Shown here piece after piece: positions 33,025-42,452 of a stretch of 64,000 bases of DNA. The notes beneath the pieces were generated by a model, which saw only the letters and a program-made list of their open reading frames with translations, was not told the origin of the DNA and made no database searches. How positions within the stretch are numbered: the first letter of the stretch is position 1; each line of letters begins with the position of its first letter. Made by a program: the position numbers and the translations under genes. This DNA comes from Rehaibacterium terrae (GTDB taxonomy: Bacteria > Pseudomonadota > Gammaproteobacteria > Xanthomonadales > Xanthomonadaceae), in NCBI RefSeq assembly GCF_014202935.1, contig NZ_JACHHX010000003.1:124001-188000 (forward strand), in the 5' to 3' direction.

Positions 33025-34767
33025 TCAGGGTAAATCCACGGTCTGGTGCAGTTCGATGCCGCGTTCGGTGAATTCGATGCGCATGTCCATGCGCTGGAAC
33101 AGGTTGGCGTAGACGGTGCGCAGGGTGTCGGCTTCGCGGGCCATGCGGGTGTTGAGGGCTTCGAGCTTGGCGCGGGTTTCGGCGTCGGCGTCGGCGGGCA
33201 GGTCGGCGGCCTGCCGGGCCATGAGGTCGGCGAGCAGGGTGTAGAACCGCGCGCTGGCGCCGATGACCAGCAGGGGTTGTTCGGCGGCGTTCGATTGCAG
33301 GGCCCTGGCGAGCCTGGTCTGTTCGCCTTCGCCGAGGCTGAGGGCGAGGGTGTGTTCGCTCATCGCGGCGTGCAGCGGGGCGTCGATGGGCTGGTTGGGC
33401 AGGGGCGGCAGGGCGCGGACTTCGCCGTCGGGCACGAGGCCGGCGCCGGCGATCTGCGGGGCGACGCTCTGGGCGAGGCCGAGCAGGGCGGCGGGGTTGT
33501 CGGAGCCGAGGGTGAGGACGGCGGCGATGTCTTCGGGCAGGCCGCCCTCGCCAAGCGTCAGTTTCGTCAGCGCGATGTGGAAGCCGCGGAACACCGGGGC
33601 GGCCATGAACAGGCCGGGGTTGGTCGCGGCCTGCCGGGCCTGGGCGAAGCCGTCGTTGAGCGGCTTGAGCGCGTCGCACTGCCACGGGGCGTCGCCGGCC
33701 TGTTTGGCGAAGCCGTGGACGACCTCGGGCAGGGCGGCGAGTTTGAGGCTGAGGCCGAAGTGGACGAGGGTGTCGCCATCGACGGCGGGCAGGCCCGGCA
33801 TCGGGGCGCGCAGTTTCATCAGCGCCTGGGCGATGTCGGTGCGGGTTTCGATGACGCCGCGGGCGGCGGCGTGGCGGGCGTCCAGCGCGGTGTAGCCGAA
33901 GCTCATGCGCGGCCAGGCGGCGGCGAGCGCGGCGAACTCGCCGCGGCAGGTGGCGTCGAGGCTGGGCTTGGTGAGGCCGATGGCGGCGAGGAAGGCGGCC
34001 TGGATGGCGTCGGGCTCGCCGGTGGTGGCGTCGAGCAGGCGCGCGCTGTCGATGTAGCCGGAGACGAAGTCGATGTAGCCGAACTCGCGGTTGAGCGCGT
34101 GCAGGCCGCGGCTGTCGGCCAGCGAGCGCGCCGGGCGGTCGAGGCCGAGGATCTGCCGCTGCACGGCGCGGTCGGCGGTACGCGGCAGCAGGCTGATGAC
34201 GAGGTGGTCGCCGACGATGGCGATCAGGCCGGCGAGCGGGGCCTCGGGCGGCGCGTAGGTCCAGGTGGCCGCGCCGTCGATGTCGGCCGCGTTGGCCAGG
34301 TCGCCGGCGGCGTCGGCGAGGCGGCCGAGGAAGGCGTGCATCTTCGCGGCGTCGGCGAGCTCGATGCGGGCGACCGGCAGCAGGCCGAGGCCGTAGACGG
34401 CCATCTGCGCCTGCATGGAGAGGCCGAGGTCGGTGTAGGCCTGCATCGGTGTTTTGCCGGCGAACTCGCCTTCGATCGCATCGAGCACGGCGAGCAGGCG
34501 CGGGTCGCTGTCGGGCTTGTCGGCCAGCATCGCGCGCAGGTCGGCGAACTGGTTGGCGTAGACCTCGCCCATCGCAGCCATCTGCGCCTCCCACTGCGCG
34601 ATGGCGGCCGGCGGCGGTGGGTTGGTGCTGGCGAACACGAAGGGCGTGTCGGCCGGAACGAAGGCCAGCGGGGCGTCCGGATCGATCCGGTCGCGGCCGA
34701 GGTACCACCAGGTGCCGGCGGCGGCGATGGCGGCCAGCAACAACAGCAGCAGGAGGGTCTTGCGCAT
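33025..34767 (-). CDS. Unrecognised large membrane-anchored periplasmic protein
   Basis: A 580-residue protein from ATG 34767, preceded by AAGGAG. The N-terminal anchor is RKTLLLLLLLAAIAAAGTWW, then a short YLGRDRIDPDAPLAFVPADT. The rest is soluble, helical and Ala/Leu-rich, without an enzyme motif I can name. FVPADTPFVFASTNPPPP and repeated LAGLIAIVGDHLVISLLP-type strands recall DUF3352-like proteins, but that is weak. Two cysteines (DATCRGEFAAL, APWQCDAL) lie far apart. It ends in a beta-strand pattern (MRIEFTERGIELHQTVDLP). Codon use matches its neighbours. It is monocistronic between a terminator and the repeat-rich gap. Confidence 0.7.
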   Translation of the reverse strand: MRKTLLLLLLLAAIAAAGTWWYLGRDRIDPDAPLAFVPADTPFVFASTNPPPPAAIAQWEAQMAAMGEVYANQFADLRAMLADKPDSDPRLLAVLDAIEGEFAGKTPMQAYTDLGLSMQAQMAVYGLGLLPVARIELADAAKMHAFLGRLADAAGDLANAADIDGAATWTYAPPEAPLAGLIAIVGDHLVISLLPRTADRAVQRQILGLDRPARSLADSRGLHALNREFGYIDFVSGYIDSARLLDATTGEPDAIQAAFLAAIGLTKPSLDATCRGEFAALAAAWPRMSFGYTALDARHAAARGVIETRTDIAQALMKLRAPMPGLPAVDGDTLVHFGLSLKLAALPEVVHGFAKQAGDAPWQCDALKPLNDGFAQARQAATNPGLFMAAPVFRGFHIALTKLTLGEGGLPEDIAAVLTLGSDNPAALLGLAQSVAPQIAGAGLVPDGEVRALPPLPNQPIDAPLHAAMSEHTLALSLGEGEQTRLARALQSNAAEQPLLVIGASARFYTLLADLMARQAADLPADADAETRAKLEALNTRMAREADTLRTVYANLFQRMDMRIEFTERGIELHQTVDLP

Positions 34768-34840
34768 CGGGGAACTCCTTTTCACGGCGACGAAAGGCGC
34801 CATGCTACCGGCCCGGCCGGGCGGTCGTCATCCATGCGGG

Positions 34841-34956
34841 GCGCTGTAGAGCCCTCCCCTTCAAGGGGAGGGTTGGGTGGGGATGGCGTGCGGGCTCGCG
34901 GATGACGTCGCGAACACCACCCCCACCCCAGCCCTCCCCCTGAGGGGGAGGGAGAA
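34841..34956. repeat. 115-bp palindromic element, copy 1
   Basis: It begins GCGCTGTAGAGCCCTCCCCT and includes the hairpin CCCTCCCCTTCAAGGGGAGGG. A unique centre with CGGGCTCGCGGATGACGTCG follows, and it ends in CCACCCCAGCCCTCCCCCTG and AGGGGGAGGGAGAA. Both ends can fold, and they also pair with each other. It resembles non-coding palindromic elements dispersed in related genomes, possibly mobilised in trans. Confidence 0.65.
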
Positions 34957-35128
34957 AATGCAGCCGCCTCGAAGCCCTCTCGCGCTCGCTGGGAAGCGGT
35001 TGGGATGAGGGCTCGCCCGCTGCGGGGGTAGGCCTTCGCTTCTCTCGGTCGGCGGAGCGACTCACGACCCTGATCGCATCGACCCGGCCGCCCTCGCGAC
35101 CTTCTCCGGGCAGGGGCACGTGGCGGCG

Positions 35129-35242
35129 GCGCTGTCGAGCCCTCCCTTTCAAGGGGAGGGTTGGGTGGAGATGGTGTGCGGGCTCGCGGATGACGTCGCG
35201 AACACCACCCCCACCCCAGCCCTGCCCTGAGGGGGAGGGAGA
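35129..35242. repeat. 115-bp palindromic element, copy 2
   Basis: Nearly identical to copy 1, with a few substitutions and a one- to two-base length difference at the right end (GCCCTGCCCTGAGGGGGAGG). The whole central block, including GGCTCGCGGATGACGTCGCG, is the same in both copies. That argues for recent duplication or transposition of the element. Confidence 0.65.
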
Positions 35243-35343
35243 AGAGCGCAGTCGGCGTGACGCGCCTCCCGCACAGCGGGGCGGGAGAAGGATGCGGTTG
35301 TCTTGCCGCCCTCGCCCGCAGGCGCGGGAGGGCGGTGGGCCTG

Positions 35344-37806
35344 TCAGACGGCGGTCTTGCGCGCGCGAGTCTTCCTGGCCGGCGCCTTCTCGGTGGCGGC
35401 TTTCTTCGTCGGGGCTTTCCTGGCCGCGGCCTTCCTGGTGGCCGCCTTCTTGGCCGGGGCCTCGGCCTTGCCGGTGGTCTTCTTCGCCGCGGCCTTCCTG
35501 GCACCGGCGCCCTTGCGGACGGGCTTGCCGGTCTCGGCCAGGATGGCCCGGCACTCCTCCAGCGTCAGCGTGGCCGGTTCGCGATCCTTGGGGATCTTGC
35601 CGTTCTTCTCGCCGTCGGTGATGTAGGGGCCGAAGCGGCCGTTGAGCACCTGCACGGTGCTGCCCTCGAAGGCCTTGATGATGCGGTTGGCGGCGATCTC
35701 TTCCTTCTCGCGGATCAGCGCCAGGGCGCGGTCGAGCCCGAGGGTGTAGGGATCGTCTTCCTTCTTCAGCGAGGCGTAGGTCTTGCCACGCTTGACGAAG
35801 GGGCCGAAGCGGCCGATGCCGACGCTGACTTCCTCGCCCTCGTGCTCGCCCAGCACGCGCGGCAGCTTGAACAGCTCCAGCGCCTCTTCCAGCGTGATGG
35901 TGTGGATGCTCTGGCCGGGGCGCAGGCTGGCGAAGCGCGGCTTGTCCTCGTCGTCCTTGCTGCCGATCTGGGCGAACGGCCCGTAGCGGCCCAGGCGCAC
36001 GCTCACCGGCTTGCCGCTGGCCGGGTCGATGCCGAGCTCACGGGCACCGCTGGCCTCGGCGCGGTCGACGGTCTCGGCCTTCTCGTCCACCAGCGCCTTG
36101 AACTCATCCCAGAACCGCTCCAGCAACGGCACCCAGGCCTCCTCGCCGCGCGAGACGGCGTCGAGCTCGTCCTCCAGCTTGGCGGTGAAGTCGTAGTCGA
36201 CATAGCGGGTGAAGTGGCCGGTGAGGAACCTGGCCACGGCGCGACCGACGTCGGTGGGACGGAAGCGGCGGCTGTCGAGGTAGACGTAGTCGCGGTTGAG
36301 CAGGGTCTGGATGATGCTGGCGTAGGTGGACGGGCGGCCGATGCCGTACTCCTCCAGCGCCTTGACCAGCGAGGCCTCGGAGTAGCGCGGCGGCGGCTCG
36401 GTGAAGTGCTGGTCGGTGCGGATGCCACCCAGCGGCACCATGTCGCCGGGCTTCATCGGCGGCAGCTTGCGGCCCTCGTCCTCGTCCTCGGCGGTCTTCT
36501 GGTCCTTGCCCTCCTCGTACACGGCGAGGAAGCCGGGGTCGACCACGGTGGTGCCGGAGGCGCGGAAGGCGTGTTCGCTGCCGCAGGCCAGCTCGACCGA
36601 GACGGTGTTGAGGGTGGCCGGCACCATCTGGCAGGCCACGGCGCGCTTCCAGATCAGTTCGTAGAGGCGGCGGGCGTCGTCGTCGAGATACTTGGCGACG
36701 CTGGCCGGGGTGCGCAGGGCCGAGGTCGGCCGGATCGCCTCGTGGGCTTCCTGTGCGTTCTTGGACTTGGTCTGGTAGAGGTTGGGCTTGTCCGGCAGGG
36801 CATGGGTGCCGAAGTCGCGGGCGATCACGTCGCGCAGCTCGGCGATGGCCTCGGCGGAGAGGTTGACCGAGTCGGTACGCATGTAGCTGATCAGGCCGAC
36901 CGTGCCCTCGTCGCCCAGCGCCACGCCCTCGTAGAGCTTCTGCGCCACGCGCATGGTGCGCGAAGTGGAGAAGCCGAGCTTGCGGGCGGCTTCCTGTTGC
37001 AGGGTGGAAGTGATGAACGGCGGTGCCGGACGGCGCTTGCGCTCCTTGCTCTGCACGTCGGTGACGCGCAGGGCGTTGCCGCCGGCGGCGGCGAGGCGGG
37101 CACGGGCGGCCTCGGCGTCCTTGCGGTTGGTGAGGTCGAACTGCTCGAACTTCTTGCCGTCGAGCTTGACCAGGCGCGCGCTGAAGACGCCTTGCGGGTG
37201 GACGAGTTCGGCTTCGACGGTCCAGTACTCGCGGGGCTGGAAGGCTTCGATCTCCTCCTCGCGCTCGACGATCATGCGCAGCGCCGGCGACTGCACGCGG
37301 CCGGCGGACAGTCCGCGCTGCACCTTGCGCCAGAGCACCGGCGACAGGTTGAAGCCGACCAGGTAGTCGAGCGCGCGGCGGGCCTGCTGGGCATCGACCA
37401 GCTCGCTGGCGATGGCGCGCGGGTGGGCGATGGCCTCCTGGATGGCGCGCGGGGTGATCTCGGTGAACACCACCCGGTGCAGCGGCTTGCCCTCGAGCAG
37501 GCCGCGCTCGCGCAGGATCTCGGCGATGTGCCAGGAGATCGCCTCGCCCTCACGGTCCGGGTCGGTGGCCAGGTACAGGGCCTCGGCCTGCCTGGCGGCC
37601 TTGGCGATCGCCTCGACGTGTTTCTCGTTCTTGTCGATCAGCGTGTAGTTCATGGCGAAGCCGCGCGTCGGGTCGACCGCGCCCTCCTTCGGCACCAGGT
37701 CGCGCACGTGGCCGTACGAGGCCAGGACCTGGAAGTCCTTGCCGAGGTACTTGTTGATCGTCTTGGCCTTGGCGGGCGACTCGACGATGAGGAGGTTCTT
37801 GGCCAT
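35344..37806 (-). CDS. topA: DNA topoisomerase I
   Basis: An 820-residue type IA topoisomerase that relaxes negative supercoils. The start is ATG 37806 (MAKNLLIVESPAKAKTINKY). The TOPRIM domain shows LYLATDPDREGEAISWHIAE with the acidic triad. The catalytic tyrosine is in VGLISYMRTDSVNLSAEAI, and HEAIRPTSALRTP follows. The C-terminus has Toprim-C-type repeats (GRYGPFAQIGSKDDEDKPRF, GIGRFGPFVKRGKTYASLKK, NGRFGPYITDGEKNGKIPKD) instead of Cys4 zinc ribbons. It ends in a Lys/Ala-rich tail of about 60 residues (AAAKKTTGKAEAPAKKAATR) that should bind DNA. Last gene of the lysM-dprA-smg-topA series. Confidence 0.97.
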   Translation of the reverse strand: MAKNLLIVESPAKAKTINKYLGKDFQVLASYGHVRDLVPKEGAVDPTRGFAMNYTLIDKNEKHVEAIAKAARQAEALYLATDPDREGEAISWHIAEILRERGLLEGKPLHRVVFTEITPRAIQEAIAHPRAIASELVDAQQARRALDYLVGFNLSPVLWRKVQRGLSAGRVQSPALRMIVEREEEIEAFQPREYWTVEAELVHPQGVFSARLVKLDGKKFEQFDLTNRKDAEAARARLAAAGGNALRVTDVQSKERKRRPAPPFITSTLQQEAARKLGFSTSRTMRVAQKLYEGVALGDEGTVGLISYMRTDSVNLSAEAIAELRDVIARDFGTHALPDKPNLYQTKSKNAQEAHEAIRPTSALRTPASVAKYLDDDARRLYELIWKRAVACQMVPATLNTVSVELACGSEHAFRASGTTVVDPGFLAVYEEGKDQKTAEDEDEGRKLPPMKPGDMVPLGGIRTDQHFTEPPPRYSEASLVKALEEYGIGRPSTYASIIQTLLNRDYVYLDSRRFRPTDVGRAVARFLTGHFTRYVDYDFTAKLEDELDAVSRGEEAWVPLLERFWDEFKALVDEKAETVDRAEASGARELGIDPASGKPVSVRLGRYGPFAQIGSKDDEDKPRFASLRPGQSIHTITLEEALELFKLPRVLGEHEGEEVSVGIGRFGPFVKRGKTYASLKKEDDPYTLGLDRALALIREKEEIAANRIIKAFEGSTVQVLNGRFGPYITDGEKNGKIPKDREPATLTLEECRAILAETGKPVRKGAGARKAAAKKTTGKAEAPAKKAATRKAAARKAPTKKAATEKAPARKTRARKTAV

Positions 37807-37853
37807 GGGTCGGGATACTCCGCCGCCTCCGTGAAGGCCGCGCAAAGAAGGCG

Positions 37854-37875
37854 ACGCCCGCGGGGCCGCGGGCGT
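37854..37875. terminator. Hairpin in the smg-topA gap
   Basis: A perfect 10-bp stem (ACGCCCGCGG/CCGCGGGCGT) with loop GG, 48 bp upstream of the topA start. On the minus strand CGCCTTCTTTGC follows. It could terminate smg transcripts or shape the topA leader. Confidence 0.4.
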
Positions 37876-37985
37876 TGGGTCTATTTCAGTGGAGCCACTC
37901 GGGCGGGCGGTGTCAAGCTCAGGGCCCCGGCGGGGTGGCCATGGCGCCCGGCCGGACAACGCAGGCAGGGCGCCGGGCCGGCCAG

Positions 37986-38477
37986 TCAGTGCACCGGCTC
38001 GGGCTCGTCCTCGAACATCTGGCTCTCCATCCAGGCGTAGGCCGCCTCGGACCCCGGCTGGTTGAACAGCACCATCAGCACCACCCACTTGAGGTCGTCC
38101 AGATCGATCTCGTCCTGGTCCAGGGCCATGGCCCGGTCCAGCACCAGTTCGCGCTGGTGGGCATCGAGCACGCCGTTGTGCTCCAGGAACATCAGGAAGC
38201 CCCGGCAGTCCCCGTCGAGCCGGGCCAGCTCGGGCTCGGCATACACGCGCACCGGGCCGTCGCCGGCGCGCGGTGCTCCGCCGGACGGACGCTGGTTCGC
38301 CAGTGCGTCCAGCCAGTCGAAGGCCTTGCTGATTTCCGCGGGGGAGAAACCGGCCTGGGTCAGCTCGCTGAGCAGGGGGCCGTTGCGGAGGGAGTCGCGG
38401 TCGCGGACGGCGTCGGGGTCGTCGTAGAAGTAGTGTTCGAACAGGTAGAGCAGTACGTCGAGAATATTCTCTTTCAT
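37986..38477 (-). CDS. smg: Smg family protein (DUF494)
   Basis: A 163-residue protein from ATG 38477. The start [20 protein letters not shown] and the end [20 protein letters not shown] are diagnostic of Smg/DUF494, a conserved gamma- and betaproteobacterial family of unknown function that usually sits between dprA and topA, exactly as here. It is acidic and probably cytoplasmic. It lies 38 bp after the dprA stop and 179 bp before topA. Confidence 0.95.
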   Translation of the reverse strand: MKENILDVLLYLFEHYFYDDPDAVRDRDSLRNGPLLSELTQAGFSPAEISKAFDWLDALANQRPSGGAPRAGDGPVRVYAEPELARLDGDCRGFLMFLEHNGVLDAHQRELVLDRAMALDQDEIDLDDLKWVVLMVLFNQPGSEAAYAWMESQMFEDEPEPVH

Positions 38478-38515
38478 CACCCTCTGCCTGCGCCGGCTGC
38501 GGCGCGTGGGGGAGG

Positions 38516-39655
38516 TCAGGGCCTCCGGGCGTAGCGGCCGTGATCGGCGGTCACCAGGCCCTCGAGTTCCATGAGCAGGAGCATGGAGGACAGGACACCC
38601 ACCGTCAATCCTGTGCGCCCGGACAGTTCGTCCAGCCCCGCCGGGTCGTGCCCGAGGGCATCCCAGAGGCGCTGGTAGTCGGGGTCGGCGGGCAGTTTGA
38701 CCGCCGCCGATGTCTGCGCGGTGAACGTGGGGGCGGCCGCCGCGGCAGACAAGCGCCCGCGCAGTGCCTCGGCCAGCTCGGCGGCGACCGGGGCCAGGGC
38801 CTGGACCACTTCGCCGGCCTCCTCGACCAGCGCCGCGCCCTGCCGGATCAGCGCGTGACAGCCGCGCGCCAGCGGGTTGTGGATCGAGCCGGGCACGGCG
38901 AACACCTCGCGGCCGGCCTCGCCGGCCAGGCGGGCGGTGATCAGCGCCCCGGAGCGGGTGGCGGCCTCGACCACCAGCACGCCCAGCGCCAGCCCGGCGA
39001 CGATGCGGTTGCGGCTGGGGAAGTGCTCGCGGCGCGGGCCGGTGCCGGGCGGGTGCTCGCTGACCAGGCAGCCGTGGGCGGCGATGCGCGCGGCCAGCTC
39101 GCGGTGGGCGCCGGGGTAGACCTGGTCCGGGCCGGTGCCCATGACGGCCACCGTCGCGCCGCCGCCGGCCAGCGCGCCGAGGTGGGCGGCGGCGTCGATG
39201 CCGCGCGCCAGTCCGCTGGCGACGGTCAGCCCGGCCTGGGCGAAAGCCCGGGCGAAGGCGTGGGCGTTGTCGGCGCCGGTGGCGGTCGGCGAGCGGCTGC
39301 CGACGATGGCGACCTGCGGGTGCCAGAGCCAGTCGGGATCGCCCACCACCCACAGCGCCGGCGGCGGACTGGGGATGCGCCGCAGCAGGGCGGGGTAGTC
39401 GGGGCTGTCCCAGCCGATCAGGTGGTGGCCGGGCTGGGCCAGCCAGTCGCGGTCGCGGGCCAGCCGGTCCGGGTCGGGCGCGCGCAGCCGCGCGACGGCG
39501 TCCTCGTCGAGGCCGGCCGCGCGCCAGGCGCGTGGACCGGCGGCCACGGCCGCCTCGGCATCGCCATGCACTTCGACCAGCCGGCGCAACGCGGCGCGTC
39601 CGCCGGCCGCGCGCAGCAGCAGCGGCCAGGCGGGGAGTGCGCTGTCGTGGGGCAT
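38516..39655 (-). CDS. dprA: DNA processing protein DprA
   Basis: A 379-residue protein that loads RecA on incoming single-stranded DNA in natural transformation. The start is ATG 39655; 39667 is an alternative. The Rossmann-like core shows [80 protein letters not shown], and [22 protein letters not shown]-terminal winged helix follows ([20 protein letters not shown]). Its presence suggests at least latent competence. It lies 62 bp after the LysM gene in the conserved order. Confidence 0.96.
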   Translation of the reverse strand: MPHDSALPAWPLLLRAAGGRAALRRLVEVHGDAEAAVAAGPRAWRAAGLDEDAVARLRAPDPDRLARDRDWLAQPGHHLIGWDSPDYPALLRRIPSPPPALWVVGDPDWLWHPQVAIVGSRSPTATGADNAHAFARAFAQAGLTVASGLARGIDAAAHLGALAGGGATVAVMGTGPDQVYPGAHRELAARIAAHGCLVSEHPPGTGPRREHFPSRNRIVAGLALGVLVVEAATRSGALITARLAGEAGREVFAVPGSIHNPLARGCHALIRQGAALVEEAGEVVQALAPVAAELAEALRGRLSAAAAAPTFTAQTSAAVKLPADPDYQRLWDALGHDPAGLDELSGRTGLTVGVLSSMLLLMELEGLVTADHGRYARRP

Positions 39656-39717
39656 GGCGGCGGCCATCCGTGGACGCGGGACGGAAGGCCCGGGCGGGCC
39701 TTTCACCAAGAAGGGGC

Positions 39718-40884
39718 TCAGCGGGTGGCGTCGGGGTGCTTGAGCACGTCGCCGACACGGGCCGGGCGGATGCCGTCCATCACCAGGCCATAGCTGACCT
39801 TGTCGAAGGTGCGGAACACCATCACCGTGCCGACGTAATCGTCCGGCAGCCGCACCCGGTCGCCGTCCTGGCTGGCCGGATGGCGGTTGCGGACCCGGTC
39901 CTTGGCCAGGGTGCCGGGGTGCCAGATCGAGAAGACGGTGCCGTTCTCGATGCCGTCCGCGCGGCCGCCGGACAGGGCGACCACGTAGCGTGGGCCGGCG
40001 CCCATCAGGCCGTCGGCGACCGACAGGATCTGCATCCGGCCGTAGTCGTGCTGGCGCTTGGGCGGATGCGGGTAGAACTGCAGGTCGAACGGTCGCGGCT
40101 CGATGCGGACCAAGCGGTCGCCCTCGCGCACCTCGCGGTCCTGGTCCATCAGCAGCAGGGTGGTGACGTCGATGCCGGCGCCTTCGCTGCGAGTCACCTG
40201 GGCGGTGCTGATTTCCATCAGCTCGATGCCGAGCTCGACGCGGTCGCGGTTGTAGTAGTTGACCTCGCGCCAATGGGCCTCCCAGTCGCGGCGGTAACGG
40301 TCGCCACGGAAATCCAGCTCGGTGGCGCGTCCCAGGTGCGAGCCGCCACCCTGGCGCTTGCTGATGTGGTAGCGCTGGGTGGGCCGCACGACGGCGTACA
40401 GGTCGCCGGGCCGGGCGCCGGCGATGCCGCGGGCGTAGATCACCTCGCCGCCGGCGGTGCGCAGGCGCTCCTCTTCCAGCGCCACCACGTGCGGCAGGCC
40501 GTCGATGCTGTCGACCACGCGCAGCTTGCGCAGGAACGGCTCGACCTCGGACAGCGGGATCGTGTCGATCGGCAGCTCGTCGCTGCGCGCCTGCGGGCCG
40601 CGTTCGGCGGTCAGCCGCGGCTGGCCGCGCAAGTAGGCCAGGCTGATCACGTCGCCCGGATAAATCAGGTGCGGATTCTCGATCTGCGGATTGGCCTGCC
40701 AGATTTCCGGCCACAGCCACGGTTTTTCGAGAAAACGGGCGGCGATATCCCAGAGGGTGTCGCCCTTGCGGACGACGTAAGTATCGGGATGGTCCCGGCG
40801 CAGGTCCGCCGCCAGGGTGAAGGATCCGAACGTGAGCAGCGCCACGGCGCCGATTCTCAGAATCTTGTCAAGCATGGCGGCCAT
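39718..40884 (-). CDS. LysM peptidoglycan-binding exported protein
   Basis: A 388-residue protein; ATG 40875 ([20 protein letters not shown]) is an equally good start. After the signal peptide, one LysM domain (residues about 36-82) reads [51 protein letters not shown]. The remainder is a conserved beta-rich region ([20 protein letters not shown]) with no enzyme motif. It binds the cell wall in the periplasm. The gene always lies upstream of dprA in this bacterial group and is divergent from def across 129 bp. Confidence 0.92.
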   Translation of the reverse strand: MAAMLDKILRIGAVALLTFGSFTLAADLRRDHPDTYVVRKGDTLWDIAARFLEKPWLWPEIWQANPQIENPHLIYPGDVISLAYLRGQPRLTAERGPQARSDELPIDTIPLSEVEPFLRKLRVVDSIDGLPHVVALEEERLRTAGGEVIYARGIAGARPGDLYAVVRPTQRYHISKRQGGGSHLGRATELDFRGDRYRRDWEAHWREVNYYNRDRVELGIELMEISTAQVTRSEGAGIDVTTLLLMDQDREVREGDRLVRIEPRPFDLQFYPHPPKRQHDYGRMQILSVADGLMGAGPRYVVALSGGRADGIENGTVFSIWHPGTLAKDRVRNRHPASQDGDRVRLPDDYVGTVMVFRTFDKVSYGLVMDGIRPARVGDVLKHPDATR

Positions 40885-40959
40885 CTACCTGATTCCCCGG
40901 GCAGGTGTTTCGGACTATAGCCCAACTGTCATGCAAGCGGAATGCAAGCCCCAGGGCGT

Positions 40960-40965
40960 TACAAT
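40960..40965 (+). promoter_or_regulatory. -10-like element of the def operon
   Basis: TACAAT, five of six bases of the consensus, 48 bp before the def start. No good -35 is visible at 16-18 bp upstream. It lies in the divergent def/LysM gap. Confidence 0.35.
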
Positions 40966-41013
40966 GGGGTTCTGAAACCTTGCAGGGCGCCACGACGCCC
41001 CCACATATCCGCC

Positions 41014-41520
41014 ATGGCCAAGCTCACCATCCTGGAATTCCCCGATCCGCGCCTGCGGACCGTCGCCAAGCCGGTCGAGCGCGTGGACGACGCCCTGCGG
41101 CGGCTGATCGACGACATGTTCGAAACCATGTATGCCGCTCCCGGGATCGGTCTGGCCGCGACGCAGGTCGACGTTCACCAGCGCCTGCTGGTGCTCGACG
41201 TATCCGAGGACAAGAGCCGGCCAATGGTCTTCATCAACCCGGAGATCGTCGCCAGCGAGGGCACCGAGGTCTGCCAGGAGGGCTGCCTGTCGGTGCCGGG
41301 CATCTTCGCCGACGTCAAGCGCGCCGCGCAGGTCACCGTGCGCGCGCTCGACCGCGACGGCCGGCCGTTCGAGATCGTCGCCGACGGCCTGCTGGCGGTG
41401 TGCATCCAGCATGAGATGGACCACCTCGCCGGCAAGCTGTTCGTCGATTACCTCTCGCCGCTCAAGCGCGAGATGGTGCGCAAGAAGCTGGCCAAGCAGC
41501 GGCGCGGCGAAGCGGCCTGA
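41014..41520 (+). CDS. def: Peptide deformylase
   Basis: A 168-residue metalloenzyme removing the formyl group from nascent protein N-termini. All three signatures are present: GIGLAATQ in [28 protein letters not shown] in [20 protein letters not shown] with the metal-ligand cysteine, and HExxH in [20 protein letters not shown]. The start is ATG 41014 ([20 protein letters not shown]). Its stop overlaps the fmt start (TGATG), which couples deformylase and formyltransferase synthesis. Confidence 0.98.
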   Translation: MAKLTILEFPDPRLRTVAKPVERVDDALRRLIDDMFETMYAAPGIGLAATQVDVHQRLLVLDVSEDKSRPMVFINPEIVASEGTEVCQEGCLSVPGIFADVKRAAQVTVRALDRDGRPFEIVADGLLAVCIQHEMDHLAGKLFVDYLSPLKREMVRKKLAKQRRGEAA

Positions 41521-42452
41521 TGGGGGCGCCCTTGCGGCTGGTCTTCGCCGGCACGCCGGAGTTCGCCGTCCCCAGCCTGCACGCCGCGACCCGCGGCGGC
41601 GACGTGCTGGCGGTGTACACCCAGCCCGACCGCCCGGCCGGGCGCGGCCGCCAGCTCATGCCCTCGCCGGTCAAGCGCGCCGCGCTGGCGCTGGGCATCG
41701 AGGTGCGCCAGCCCGAGAGCCTGCGCCATGCCGAGACGCGCGAGGCCCTGCGCGCCCTGCGGCCGGACCTGATGATCGTGGTCGCCTACGGCCTGATCCT
41801 GCCGCAGGCGGTGCTGGACATCCCGCAGCACGGCTGCTGGAACGTCCACGCCTCGCTGCTGCCGCGCTGGCGCGGCGCCGCGCCGATCCAGCGCGCCATC
41901 GAGGCCGGCGACGCCGAGACCGGCGTGTGCCTGATGCGGATGGAGAAGGGCTTGGACACCGGCCCGGTGCTGCTGTCGCAGGCCACGCCGATCGGTCCGG
42001 ACGACACCGCTGGCGACTTGCACGACCGGTTGGCCCAGCTCGGCGCGCAGGTGCTCGCCGACGGCCTGCGCCTGCTTGCCGATGGCCGTCTGCCACCTGC
42101 CCGGCCACAGCCGGCCGAGGGTGTCACCTACGCCCACAAGCTCGACAAGGCGGAAGCGAAGCTCGACTGGGCCGCATCCGCCGAGGCGTTGGCGCGCAAG
42201 GTGCGCGCCTACCACCCGTGGCCGGTCGCCGAGGCGACGCTGGCCGGCGAGCGCATCCGCATCCACGCCGCCCGGCCGCTCGCCCTGGCGCACGGCCGGG
42301 CGCCCGGCGAAGTGGTCGCCGCCTCCGCCGACGGCATCGACGTCGCCTGCGGCGAAGGCGCGCTGCGCCTGCTGCGCGTGCAGCGCGAGGGCGGGCGGCC
42401 GGTATCGGCTGCCGATTACCTCAACGCCCGCCCGTCGCTGAGGCAGGGATGA
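41520..42452 (+). CDS. fmt: Methionyl-tRNA formyltransferase
   Basis: A 310-residue enzyme that formylates initiator Met-tRNA using 10-formyltetrahydrofolate. Motifs are [20 protein letters not shown] at the N-terminus, the catalytic region [39 protein letters not shown], and the C-terminal tRNA-binding domain from [20 protein letters not shown]. It overlaps def by one base and rsmB by four (ATGA at 42449-42452), so def-fmt-rsmB is a tightly coupled operon as in related bacteria. Confidence 0.98.
   Translation: MGAPLRLVFAGTPEFAVPSLHAATRGGDVLAVYTQPDRPAGRGRQLMPSPVKRAALALGIEVRQPESLRHAETREALRALRPDLMIVVAYGLILPQAVLDIPQHGCWNVHASLLPRWRGAAPIQRAIEAGDAETGVCLMRMEKGLDTGPVLLSQATPIGPDDTAGDLHDRLAQLGAQVLADGLRLLADGRLPPARPQPAEGVTYAHKLDKAEAKLDWAASAEALARKVRAYHPWPVAEATLAGERIRIHAARPLALAHGRAPGEVVAASADGIDVACGEGALRLLRVQREGGRPVSAADYLNARPSLRQG

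Larger units (their letters stand above)
34768..35343. other. 576-bp repeat-rich intergenic region
   Basis: No gene is supported. It holds two near-identical copies of a 115-bp element at 34841-34956 and 35129-35242, both in the same orientation. About 170 bp of unremarkable GC-rich sequence separates them. It lies between the upstream side of the 33025 gene and the 3' end of topA. Confidence 0.7.
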
